A DNA stretch of 23,429 nucleotides, taken from the NCBI GenBank assembly GCA_965178525.1, contig CBCXVS010000098.1:1-23429 (forward strand). The letters are read 5' to 3'. This stretch comes from CBCXVS01 sp965178525 (GTDB lineage: Bacteria > Tectomicrobia > Entotheonellia > Entotheonellales > Entotheonellaceae). Below the pieces are notes generated by a model that saw only the letters and a program-made list of their open reading frames with translations, was not told the origin of the DNA and did not search any database. Shown piece by piece: positions 8,069 to 14,797 of this stretch. A program made the position numbers and the translations under genes. Position 1 is the stretch's first letter, and every line of letters begins with the position of its first letter.

Positions 8069-9678
8069 ATGAAAAGGTTCGCTCACGGGTTGCGCCTTGG
8101 TCTCATCGTGACAGCTCTGGTGGGGGTGTTCAGCCTCAGCCTTGCACCTAGCATGTGGGCGCAGGAACCGAAGCCAGGCGGAACGCTCAAGTTTATTCCG
8201 CATGCCGATTTGAAGATTATCGATCCGATCTGGACGACGGCCTATATTTCCCGCAATCACGGCTACACGATTTACGATGTTCTTTTTGCCCTGGATGACA
8301 AACTGCAGGTGCAGCCTCAGATGGTCGACACCTGGGAGGTGAGTGCGGATAACTTGCAGTACACCTTTACGCTGCGCCAAGGGCTCAAATGGCACGACGG
8401 CCAGCCGGTGACGTCGGAAGACGTGGTGGCGTCGCTGAAGTGTTGGGGCCAAAAAGATGGCCAAGGGCGGCTCCTCATGGAGTCACCGCCGGGCTCGACG
8501 CCGTCGATGCCAAGACCTTTCGCCTGACGTTAAAAGAGCCCTTTAGGCTGGTATTGGACGCGCTGGCCAAACCGAGCAGCAATGTGCCGTTTATCATGCC
8601 CGCCCGGGTGGCCGCGACATCGCCGGACGAGCAGATCCAAGAAACGATTGGCTCGGGGCCATTCAAGTTTGTGAAGGCGGAATGGCGTCCGGGACACCAA
8701 GTGGTCTATGTCCGCAATGAAGACTATGTCCCCTGCGACGAAGCGCCGAGCTTCGCAGCCGGGGGGAAGCGGGTGTATGTGGATCGCGTCGAATGGCTGT
8801 ATATTCCCGATCCCTCCACGGCCAGCGCCGCACTGCAGCGCGGCGAGGTGGATTACTGGGAGTTTGCCCCGCCCGACTTTGTGGCGTTATTAGAGCAACA
8901 ACCACAGATCAAAGTCGTGGTGGCCGATCCGTTCGGCGCCCAAGCCTGGTTGCGTCCCAATCACTTGCATCCCCCGTTTAATCATCCGAAGGCGCGGCAG
9001 GCGCTGCTCTGGATGACCAGCCAAGAGACTTACCTGCGGGCGGCCTATGGCGAGAAGCGGTTTTGGCAGACGTGTCCATCCGTGTTTATGTGTAGCAGTC
9101 CCTACGCCTCGGATGCCGATTCTAACGCCCTGATGCAGCAAGATTTTGACAAGGCCAAGCAGTTGCTGAAGGAAGCCGGCTACGATGGACGCCCCGTGGT
9201 GCTCATGGATGCGACGGACATTGCGACGAACCATCACGTCGCCCTGGTGACGTCGCAATTGCTGAAAAAGATTGGGCTCAAGGTGGATGTGCAAGCCATG
9301 GATTGGAGCACGGTAGTGGCCCGGCGAGCCGAGAAGAAACCGGTGCAGGAAGGGGGGTGGAATCTCTTCCATACGGGATGGATTTTCGCCGATTTGTTTA
9401 CCCCTGCGGTCAACCAAGCCGTGCGTGGCGGCTGCGGTCAAGCCTGGTTCGGTTGGTACTGTAGTGAGAAGGTGGAGAAGCTCCGCACCACGTGGGCCAA
9501 AACCACCGATGCCGCGAAGCGCAAGGAACTCGCCGTCGAGATCCAGAAGGTCGCCATGGCTGAAGTCCCGTATGTCCCGCTGGGAGAAAATACGACCTAT
9601 CGGGCGCACCGCGATCACGTCAAGGGGGTGCTGCCATTCCCTGCGCCTGTGCTGTGGAATGTGTGGTTGGAGAAATAG
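8069..9678 (+). CDS. ABC transporter substrate-binding protein, family 5 (peptide/nickel DppA/OppA type), frameshifted
   Basis: Start ATG 8069 (MKRFAHGLRLGLIV) with AGGAGAG about seven bases upstream. Residues 1-32 form a signal peptide ending near 'MWAQEPKPGG', so the protein is exported. 'GGTLKFIPHADLKIIDPIWT' and 'FTLRQGLKWHDGQPVTSEDV' are typical of SBP family 5, which bind peptides, nickel or other small ligands outside the membrane. The frame changes at about 8480-8484: the first frame reads on to a stop near 8527, while the homologous continuation ('AGLDAVDAKTFRLTLKEPF') is in the next frame and runs to TAG 9678. One extra G in 'GGAGTC' would restore a single protein of about 536 residues, the usual family length. 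No intact permease or ATPase gene is next to it; an OppC-like remnant lies at 10878-11066 on the opposite strand. Confidence 0.88.
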
Positions 9679-9719
9679 CGCTTGTGTTTTCAATGGGCCT
9701 CGGTCACCAAAGCGAATTC

Positions 9720-9824
9720 TCAAGCGCCGGGGGGCAGATACATCTCGTTGGGCCAACCATCTCCCTCCAGAGTTTTCGCCACAGGCCACATACGCCATAA
9801 GTAGGATGAAACCGGGTAGCGGTT
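9720..9824 (-). pseudogene. Possible C-terminal gene fragment
   Basis: Between the solute-binding protein and the epimerase, the minus strand reads 'RYPVSSYLWRMWPVAKTLEG' and 'DGWPNEMYLPPGA' before a TGA at 9722-9720. The composition is strikingly protein-like compared with shadow frames. It begins at a poly-A/T run (9828-9838) with no start of its own. I do not recognise the family. It may be the tail of a deleted gene, or chance. Confidence 0.25.
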
Positions 9825-9846
9825 TGCAAAAAAAAAAGGAATCGCC

Positions 9847-10860
9847 ATGCTTGAGCAATATGAGACCGTGCTGGTGACCGGTGGGTGCGGGTTTATCGGT
9901 AGCCACCTGACGGCGGCGTTGTTAGCGATGAACAAGCGGGTGATCGTCATCGACAACCTGACTTCCGGGTTCGAGCAAAACTTACCGCGGGACGCGGAGC
10001 TGCGCCGAGGTGATGTGCGCCAGTACGACGATGTGAAACCGGCGCTTGAGGGGGTGGACGTCGTCTTCCACATCGCGGCCAACGCCAACGGTAGTCTTTC
10101 GGTCAACGATCCGCTGGCCGATTTTCACCTCAACGTCGGGAGCACGGTGAATATGCTCACGGCCGCGGTCGAGGCCAAGGTCAAGCGGTTTGTGTACTTT
10201 TCCTCTGCCTCAACGTATGGCGTCCCGCAGGCGTTCCCGATGGACGAGGAGCATCCTCAACAGCCGACCATTCCATACGGTGCGGGGAAGGTGGCCTCTG
10301 AAGCCTATTGCAAGACCTTCGTCCGCACGTATCCGCTCCCGGTGGTGATGGCCCGCCCGTTTTGTGTCTACGGCCCACGGGAGAACGCCGAGTTGGCTCT
10401 GGTGGAAGTGACCCGCTACCTGAGGTGGCGCCTCAACGGGCAGGCCATCCAGATCGTCGGCGACCCGGACCGCAAGACCCGCGACTTCATTCATATCTCG
10501 GATCTCGTTCAAGGCGTCATCACGCTGGCGGATCGAGGGGTTGTTGGCGAGGCCTACAACGTGGGCTCAGGAACCGAAATCAGCATGCGGGAGCTGACGG
10601 ACGTGCTGGCCTCAGTGACCGATCGGCCAGCCACCATCGATGCCATCACCGCCATCACCGAGGACACTTATCGCCTGGTGGCGGACATTTCCAAGCTCAA
10701 GGCGCTCGGCTACGAGCCCAAGATGGATATCCAAGACGGGGTCCGGGAGCTAGCCGAGCATCTGGGCGACCAACCCGCGCTGCCTGGTGGCGCCACGATC
10801 TTCCACCCTGGACAAGAGTTGTTGGCTGAATCTCCAGACGAAGCTGCTGGGACGGCATGA
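9847..10860 (+). CDS. NAD-dependent epimerase/dehydratase (extended SDR, UDP-glucose 4-epimerase-like)
   Basis: 337 residues, ATG 9847 with AAGGAA about six bases upstream. The glycine-rich NAD site 'VTGGCGFIGSHL' is at residues 9-20, followed by 'VIDNLTSG', 'HIAANANGSLSVNDP', the Ser motif 'YFSSASTYG' and the active-site 'YGAGK' (YxxxK). 'RPFCVYGPRE' and 'RDFIHISDLVQGV' are family hallmarks of GalE/RfbB-like extended short-chain dehydrogenases that epimerise or dehydrate nucleotide sugars. The gene is intact and of usual length. It stands alone between broken transporter genes, with no glycosyltransferase nearby, so the sugar is unknown. The C-terminal 20 residues are variable and acidic. 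Confidence 0.93.
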   Translation: MLEQYETVLVTGGCGFIGSHLTAALLAMNKRVIVIDNLTSGFEQNLPRDAELRRGDVRQYDDVKPALEGVDVVFHIAANANGSLSVNDPLADFHLNVGSTVNMLTAAVEAKVKRFVYFSSASTYGVPQAFPMDEEHPQQPTIPYGAGKVASEAYCKTFVRTYPLPVVMARPFCVYGPRENAELALVEVTRYLRWRLNGQAIQIVGDPDRKTRDFIHISDLVQGVITLADRGVVGEAYNVGSGTEISMRELTDVLASVTDRPATIDAITAITEDTYRLVADISKLKALGYEPKMDIQDGVRELAEHLGDQPALPGGATIFHPGQELLAESPDEAAGTA

Positions 10861-10877
10861 TGGCGGCAGGGGCCGGG

Positions 10878-11066
10878 AGGAAACTTTCCCCGAGGATGAT
10901 GTCGGGAATGGTGAGGGTCAGAATCCCGATGATATGGCTGAACGCGTTGGGATAGAGGTGGCGAAAAATGATGCGCGCATCGGAGGCGCCGATCTCTTTG
11001 GCCGCGAGGATAAAGTCGGTTTCGCACAACGCCAGGACCATCCCCCGGACTTCGCGTATGTCGGCT
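10878..11066 (-). pseudogene. OppC/DppC-type ABC permease remnant
   Basis: The minus strand encodes 'REVRGMVLALCETDFILAAK', 'EIGASDARIIFRHLYPNAF' and 'SHIIGILTLTIPDIILGESF', the conserved EAA-loop and following membrane segment of OppC/DppC permeases. Homology stops abruptly after 'ESFL', where the family has 'SFLGLGI', and on the other side it abuts the stop of the toxin remnant at 11067. No start codon or N-terminal membrane segments remain. It is a fragment of about 60 codons of a roughly 290-residue protein, possibly once linked with the nearby solute-binding protein. Confidence 0.7.
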
Positions 11067-11276
11067 TTACAGGTTGCGATATGCGTTTCGCCGGTGTCGT
11101 ATGTAATGGACCGTGATCTGCCGAGTGTAGGCATCCACTCCATAAATAATGCGATAATCACCCACACGCACACGATACCATGCTTCCCCACCAGCCAATT
11201 TCACCGCCTGGCGCGGCCTCGGTTCCTCTCGCAATTGCTCAAGACGTGCCAGAACTCTTGCTCGGACCGTGCTAGA

Positions 11277-11583
11277 CCGAAGTTCCCCTGGCAGAATAGG
11301 CGGAGGGTTAAGTAGATCAACAGGTTAGCCCAATTCAAAAGTCCATTTACATGGGAACAATCCAACCTCCTGAAACGACATGGCTTATGGTCATACGTTT
11401 TCAGACGATGTCAAGCCCATGTTGCAGAATAGGAGCGAAAATTTTGCGATTTACATGGGAACAAAGGTCAATTCGTTTCAGGCTTTTGAGTTTTTATTTC
11501 NNNNNNNNNNAAAGGTCAATTCGTTTCAGGCTTTTGAGTTTTTATTCCAACAAGTTGTCGCCGAATCACGGGAGGAACTTCGG
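11277..11583. mobile_element. MITE-like non-autonomous insertion element
   Basis: The ends are perfect 10-bp terminal inverted repeats: CCGAAGTTCC (11277-11286) and GGAACTTCGG (11574-11583). They are flanked by the direct repeat GCTAGA at 11271-11276 and 11584-11589, a 6-bp target duplication. Inside are internal direct repeats ATTTACATGGGAACAA (near 11345 and 11450) and an inverted repeat CCTGAAACGA / TCGTTTCAGG (11369-11378 and 11473-11482). No transposase is encoded. The interior has a 10-N gap with identical 36-base flanks (11463-11498 and 11511-11546), which suggests a scaffolding overlap; without that artefact the element would be about 260 bases. The transposase family is not identified. 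Confidence 0.8.
11501..11510. other. Assembly gap (10 N) with duplicated flanks
   Basis: Ten Ns sit between two identical 36-base stretches (11463-11498 and 11511-11546). The most likely cause is two contigs that actually overlap. Confidence 0.9.
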
Positions 11584-11609
11584 GCTAGACAAGGTCCGTA
11601 GATCCTTCT

Positions 11610-11792
11610 CTACCGAGGGCTTGAGGATGACATCATAGAGAGCCATCTTATCGATTCTTCGTCTTTGCGTGCCGCAATGACTGCCAAATCGTGGAGATCC
11701 TCCAGCAATTTTTCGTATTGCTTTACCGAAAGCAGTACCCCTGTCTTTTTGCCCTCGGCATCCACAACGAACTGTGTCTGCGGAATAGACAT
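11610..11792 (-). CDS. Phd/YefM-family antitoxin
   Basis: 60 residues from ATG 11792, with AAGGGAG about ten bases upstream. 'MSIPQTQFVVDAEGKKTGVL', 'LSVKQYEKLLEDLHDLAVIA' and 'ARKDEES' match the Phd/YefM-like antitoxins paired with ParE/RelE toxins. The N-terminal half binds operator DNA and the C-terminal helix neutralises the toxin. The toxin ATG (11646) lies inside the 3' end of this gene, the usual coupled order. The last 13 residues (Ser/Met-rich) are determined by the overlap. The toxin is disrupted, so the antitoxin is now an orphan. Confidence 0.75.
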   Translation of the reverse strand: MSIPQTQFVVDAEGKKTGVLLSVKQYEKLLEDLHDLAVIAARKDEESIRWLSMMSSSSPR

Positions 11793-12028
11793 GGCTCACG
11801 ACTCCCTTGCAATTTGCACGTCTATAGTAAGTTGCAGTCGCCGTTTCATTTCTTCGAGTGTTGCGGAGAAATTCTCTGAATTTTTGGGCCTCACGCCGTC
11901 GGTGAGTAGCGTCCTGCCAGACGAACTCAGGGACAAACTGAAAACATAAACGGTGGGCCGTTCGCTTCACTAGGTGATTAGGCCAGGTTAGTGATTTACG
12001 ATTCAAGACTTGACTCCACTTCGCTTCT
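11793..12028. other. Stretch without a recognised gene
   Basis: Open frames exist on the minus strand, but none has a convincing start and family. One frame reads 'TLEEMKRRLQLTIDVQIARE' just before a stop at the antitoxin start, which faintly recalls an antitoxin C-terminus and could be a remnant. Confidence 0.4.
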
Positions 12029-12481
12029 CTATTGAATGTGGAGTCTCACTTCTCCGAACTCAAAATCATCAAACCCATCTGAGAATAATGCCTCAAACCT
12101 AATCGTATTCTCTCCAGGTTGAAGAAAACTAACTGGTATAGGCAGAATGCGTATACCTTCCCAATACCCAACACCAGAAGGAGAAGCATCTGTAATAGGA
12201 AGGATAATAGATATGCCATTAATCACTACCTGAGCATCATCAATTCCTCTTGCTGTATACTGAAGGAGTACAGTGCTTGCAAGTATCATAGACGTTGTGA
12301 GATTGAACGATGTTTCGAATGAAGTTCCCTCTGTGCTAGGATTTCTAAATGCAGAGACACTGTCATTATCTCCTAAGTGGTAAAAGGCATTTTCGATTTG
12401 TATTTTAATAGCCGAAGATGAAGTTGAAAAAATCAAAGAAAGTAGAAATATCCCTAAGAATATTACATTGATTTTACTCAT
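12029..12481 (-). CDS. Secreted protein of unknown function, AT-rich
   Basis: 150 residues from ATG 12481 (MSKINVIFLGIFLLSLIFST). A GTG at 12544 would add 21 residues ahead of this signal sequence, so the ATG is preferred. Residues 1-24 are a clear signal peptide. The mature part is rich in beta-type segments: 'SMILASTVLLQYTARG', 'DAQVVINGISIILPI', 'VSFLQPGENTIRFEALF', 'DDFEFGEVRLHIQ'. The 'ING...LQPGENTIRF' pattern resembles the jelly-roll sugar-binding domains attached to glycosidases, but that is only a resemblance. Base composition is visibly more AT-rich than the flanking genes, suggesting recent transfer. No neighbour indicates its role. Confidence 0.65.
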   Translation of the reverse strand: MSKINVIFLGIFLLSLIFSTSSSAIKIQIENAFYHLGDNDSVSAFRNPSTEGTSFETSFNLTTSMILASTVLLQYTARGIDDAQVVINGISIILPITDASPSGVGYWEGIRILPIPVSFLQPGENTIRFEALFSDGFDDFEFGEVRLHIQ

Positions 12482-12630
12482 ATCTAAACTGCATTTCACA
12501 GTGTGTAGTTTCTCAAACGAAAAAGAGCCACTTGCCCCTTCCACATTAATGCTGACATTAGATCACTATATAGTAGTCTCATTGGCTACCAGAAAACAAG
12601 AGAAAAACTGCGGAAGGCAGGACTCTCTTC

Positions 12631-13050
12631 TCACCCAGATGCGGCGCAGCCGGTGACCCCGCCACGTACGAGTCTGCCGCACCTCTGAGCCCACCGCCGA
12701 GGAAGTTGAAGCCCAAGACCGTCATCGAGGTCGATAAACAGCTGATCCCCGGCCAAGGGCCAACGATCCTTCTCCTGCACCACCAGGGCAATGACGCGGG
12801 TGTTCATGATGTTGAGCTGCATGTCCGGATGCGCCGACCCATCTGCACTCCGAGAACTGCCACGGGTGCTCCAATTGTCGCCCACGAGCCCTTCGGCCCG
12901 ATCCAGTTCCCCGGCGGCCAAGACCTCCCGCGTATCCATTTGCGGCCGTCGCACCATCAACACCAACACGCCTTCATCTGTAGGCGACGGACGGATCTCA
13001 TCTAATCCCGCTTCGAGCTCTGCCAGCGTTACCGATTTCATCTCTGCCAT
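12631..13050 (-). pseudogene. MOSC-domain protein, C-terminally truncated
   Basis: From ATG 13050 (MAEMKSVTLAELEAGLDEIR) the frame encodes 'EGVLVLMVRRPQMDTREVL', 'AEGLVGDNWSTRGSSRSADG', 'HPDMQLNIMNTRVIALV' and 'RWPLAGDQLFIDLD', typical of stand-alone MOSC (molybdenum cofactor sulfurase C-terminal) proteins, which handle sulfur carried on a conserved Cys. After 'FIDLD' (about 12725) the family similarity ends. The expected 'HTGC' segment is absent or only echoed by 'VTGCAASG' just before TGA 12631. The break lies close to where the sequence becomes AT-rich, so the 3' part was probably lost by insertion or deletion. A fully functional MOSC protein is unlikely. Confidence 0.65.
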
Positions 13051-13316
13051 GACAACCTCATTGATGTTTCAGCTTGAGTGACAAGGCGATTTTGCTTGCT
13101 TGGCGGGCGAAGTGTAACTACGATAGTCAGCCTTTGCAAGGATATTCAGCCGTGTCCGCATGGGACGAAGAAAAGCATCGAGAGCATTGAGATAGGCCAC
13201 GAGACGTAAGCAGGAAAGCGATCAAAACGATTCGCAAAAATTGAGGCCATGGAGGATACAAATATCGATGGCGCGGCGCTGAAGGGGAATCATACAAGAC
13301 AAGAGGAGGGGGCAGC
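13051..13316. other. Divergent intergenic region
   Basis: These bases separate the minus-strand MOSC gene from the plus-strand crotonase gene and should hold the promoters of both. I see no promoter clear enough to place. GAGGAGGGGG at 13303-13312 is the ribosome-binding site for ATG 13317. Confidence 0.5.
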
Positions 13317-14078
13317 ATGGCGACCTTGGAGCAGTATGCCAACAAGTATCAGACGATCCGGATGGAAAGACGCGATGGGATTCTACAACTGACATTCCAC
13401 ACCAACGGCGGCCCGCTGCAATGGGGGAGCCTGCCCCACGGCGAGTTTCCCGAAGCCTTCCGAGATGTCGGCAGCGATCCCGACAACCGGGTGGTGATCA
13501 TGACTGGCACGGGCGATGCCTTCTCCGGCCCCAGCGGCACGCCAGAGGGCCGGCCCAAAAGGACGCCGCGTGAATGGGACAAGACCTATTGGGAAGGCAA
13601 GCAGCTGTTGATGAATCTGCTGGATATCGAAGTGCCCATGATCAGCGCCATTAATGGGCCCGCCCTGCGTCATTCGGAGTTGCCCTTATTATGTGATATT
13701 GTCTTGGCTGCAGAGGATGTACGCTTTCAAGATTCCGGCCACTTCATGAGTGGCCTGGTCCCAGGTGATGGGATGCACATCGTCTACCCGCTGTTGCTGG
13801 GGCTCAACCGCGGCCGGTATTTTCTGTTGACGGGCCAGAATCTCGATGCCCGCCAGGCGCAGGAACTCGGGCTCGTGGCGGAGGTGTTGCCTCGGGAGGA
13901 ATTAGTGCCCCGCGCCTGGGCTTTGGCCGAGCAACTCACCCAACAATCCCCCTTGGTGCTGCGCTATAGCCGTGTGATGCTGACGCAGTACGTCAAACGG
14001 TTGATACACGATCTCTTGGGCTATGGCCTGGCGTTGGAGGGCTTGGGATCGGCGGACGACCGTTTCGAAGGCCGATAA
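13317..14078 (+). CDS. Crotonase-superfamily hydrolase, 6-oxocamphor-hydrolase-like
   Basis: 253 residues from ATG 13317, with a strong GAGGAGGGGG site. The crotonase fold is evident: 'RVVIMTGTGDAFSGP', 'PMISAINGPALRHSELPLLC', 'DIVLAAEDVRFQDSGHF', 'GLNRGRYFLLTGQNLDARQA'. The usual enoyl-CoA hydratase Glu pair is not apparent. Instead 'GHFMSGLVPGDG' places His142 and Asp151 with the spacing of His145/Asp154 in 6-oxocamphor hydrolase, which cleaves a beta-diketone by a retro-Claisen reaction; 'PREWDKTYWEGKQLL' also parallels that enzyme. The likely activity is C-C hydrolysis of a cyclic diketone, not CoA chemistry. It ends 18 nt before the MerB-like gene and is probably cotranscribed with it. 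The family is secure and the substrate unknown. Confidence 0.87.
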   Translation: MATLEQYANKYQTIRMERRDGILQLTFHTNGGPLQWGSLPHGEFPEAFRDVGSDPDNRVVIMTGTGDAFSGPSGTPEGRPKRTPREWDKTYWEGKQLLMNLLDIEVPMISAINGPALRHSELPLLCDIVLAAEDVRFQDSGHFMSGLVPGDGMHIVYPLLLGLNRGRYFLLTGQNLDARQAQELGLVAEVLPREELVPRAWALAEQLTQQSPLVLRYSRVMLTQYVKRLIHDLLGYGLALEGLGSADDRFEGR

Positions 14079-14096
14079 CGCACGGGAGAACCCAAC

Positions 14097-14765
14097 ATGC
14101 CTGAGACGTCTTCACCTACCGCGATCAGCAAGGAAGACCTCCTGCACGCCTGGCGCCACCGCCATCGCCATCTCTCCGAGACGCAAGAACAGCTCCGTCT
14201 GGCCGCGTTTCGCCTGGTGCGAACCGGGCGTGCCGCCACCGAGGCGCGGCTGGCGGAGCGCGTCGATTTCCCCGCACAGATCGTGCGTGATGATCTCACG
14301 ACGCTCGAACAACAAGGCCTCATCGTGCGCAACGCCAGCGGCGTAGTGGGCATCTTCGGGTTATCCCTGCTGACCACGCCGCACCGCCTGCAGCTCGACG
14401 GCCAGCCGTTGTTCACCTGGTGCGCACTCGATGCCGTCGGGATTCCTGCTGGATTGAGGGCAGAGGCTGTCGTGCAAGCGCAATGCTTTCACTGCCAACA
14501 GGCGCTCACGATTCGCTTCCGCTCCGGGCAGGTGACGGCGGTATCGGCAGCGGACCTCTGTATTTGGTTAACCCGGCCGGCGCAGGGACGATCGGCCGTG
14601 GGCGAGACGTGACCCAGCATCAACTTCTTTTGCTCAGGTGAGCATGCCGAAACGTGGGTGCAAGCGCGTCAAGCGCAGCGGGCAGGTGCGGTATTGACCT
14701 TGAACGAAGCGGTGGCTTTAGGCGGCGAACTCTGGGGCAAATTGCAAGACGAGCGTGGCCCGTGA
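14097..14765 (+). CDS. MerB-like (alkylmercury lyase family) protein with in-frame TGA at the second catalytic Cys; candidate selenoprotein
   Basis: Start ATG 14097 with GGGAG eight bases upstream. Residues about 40-90 form a winged helix ('TEARLAERVDFPAQIVRDDL'). The MerB core follows: 'GIFGLSLLTTPHRLQLDG', then 'FTWCALDAVGIPAGL' with Cys109 and Asp112 (MerB Cys96/Asp99). At codon 172 (14610-14612) the frame meets TGA but continues with clear MerB C-terminal homology, 'PSINFFCSGEHAETW' and 'AVLTLNEAVALGGELWG', to TGA 14765. The full length would be 222 residues, against about 212 for MerB. Codon 172 is 63 after Cys109, exactly the Cys96-Cys159 spacing, so the TGA sits at the catalytic Cys. 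Options are selenocysteine insertion (a hairpin follows at 14631-14644), nonsense mutation or base error. If TGA is a plain stop, a 171-residue protein lacking one catalytic residue results. MerB enzymes cleave carbon-mercury bonds; distant relatives may act otherwise. Confidence 0.82.
14631..14644 (+). promoter_or_regulatory. Candidate bacterial SECIS hairpin in the MerB-like gene
   Basis: TGCTC / GAGCA form a perfect 5-bp stem around the tetraloop AGGT (14636-14639); an A-U pair could close a sixth step. The loop starts 23 nt after the TGA, inside the 16-37 nt range usual for bacterial SECIS elements, and has G in its second position. The E. coli fdhF element also has an AGGU-containing loop above a UUGC stem. 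The short stem means this could arise by chance. Confidence 0.45.
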
Positions 14766-14777
14766 TGCGGCGGTACG

Positions 14778-14796
14778 CCCGTTGCAGCCGGACGGG
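14778..14796. terminator. Possible terminator between convergent genes
   Basis: CCCGT (14778-14782) pairs with ACGGG (14792-14796) across a 9-base loop, in the 32-base space between the MerB-like stop and the M81 peptidase stop. Only a short T run (TTTA) follows, so it is weak. Confidence 0.3.
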
Positions 14797-14797
14797 T

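Larger units (their letters stand above)
11067..11646 (-). pseudogene. ParE/RelE-family toxin gene split by a MITE-like insertion
   Basis: The 5' part, ATG 11646 to 11584, encodes 'MALYDVILKPSVEKDLRTL' plus SS. The 3' part, 11270 to TAA 11067, encodes 'TVRARVLARLEQLREEP', 'EAWYRVRVGDYRIIYGVD' and 'VHYIRHRRNAYRNL'. Removing the 307-base insertion (11277-11583) together with one copy of its 6-base target duplication joins the two halves in frame as an 88-residue protein, the normal ParE/RelE length with the usual 'YRVRVGDYRIIY' motif. Such toxins inhibit DNA gyrase (ParE) or cleave mRNA (RelE). The gene follows, and overlaps by 37 nt, its Phd/YefM-type antitoxin. As found, only a 26-residue truncated product could be made, so the toxin should be inactive. 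Confidence 0.85.

Noticed and set aside
8890..9906. Long minus-strand frame opposite the solute-binding protein
   Set aside because: It is antisense to a clearly recognised gene; its His/Arg/Gly-rich composition is typical of a shadow frame.
11566..12006. Minus-strand frame of 146 codons over the antitoxin
   Set aside because: It is an alternative frame of the real antitoxin and toxin start, rich in Arg, with no recognisable domain.
14610..14612. Genome-wide reassignment of TGA to a sense codon
   Set aside because: Several intact genes here terminate at TGA (AONS, epimerase, MerB-like C-terminus), and the three internal TGAs do not share one expected amino acid.
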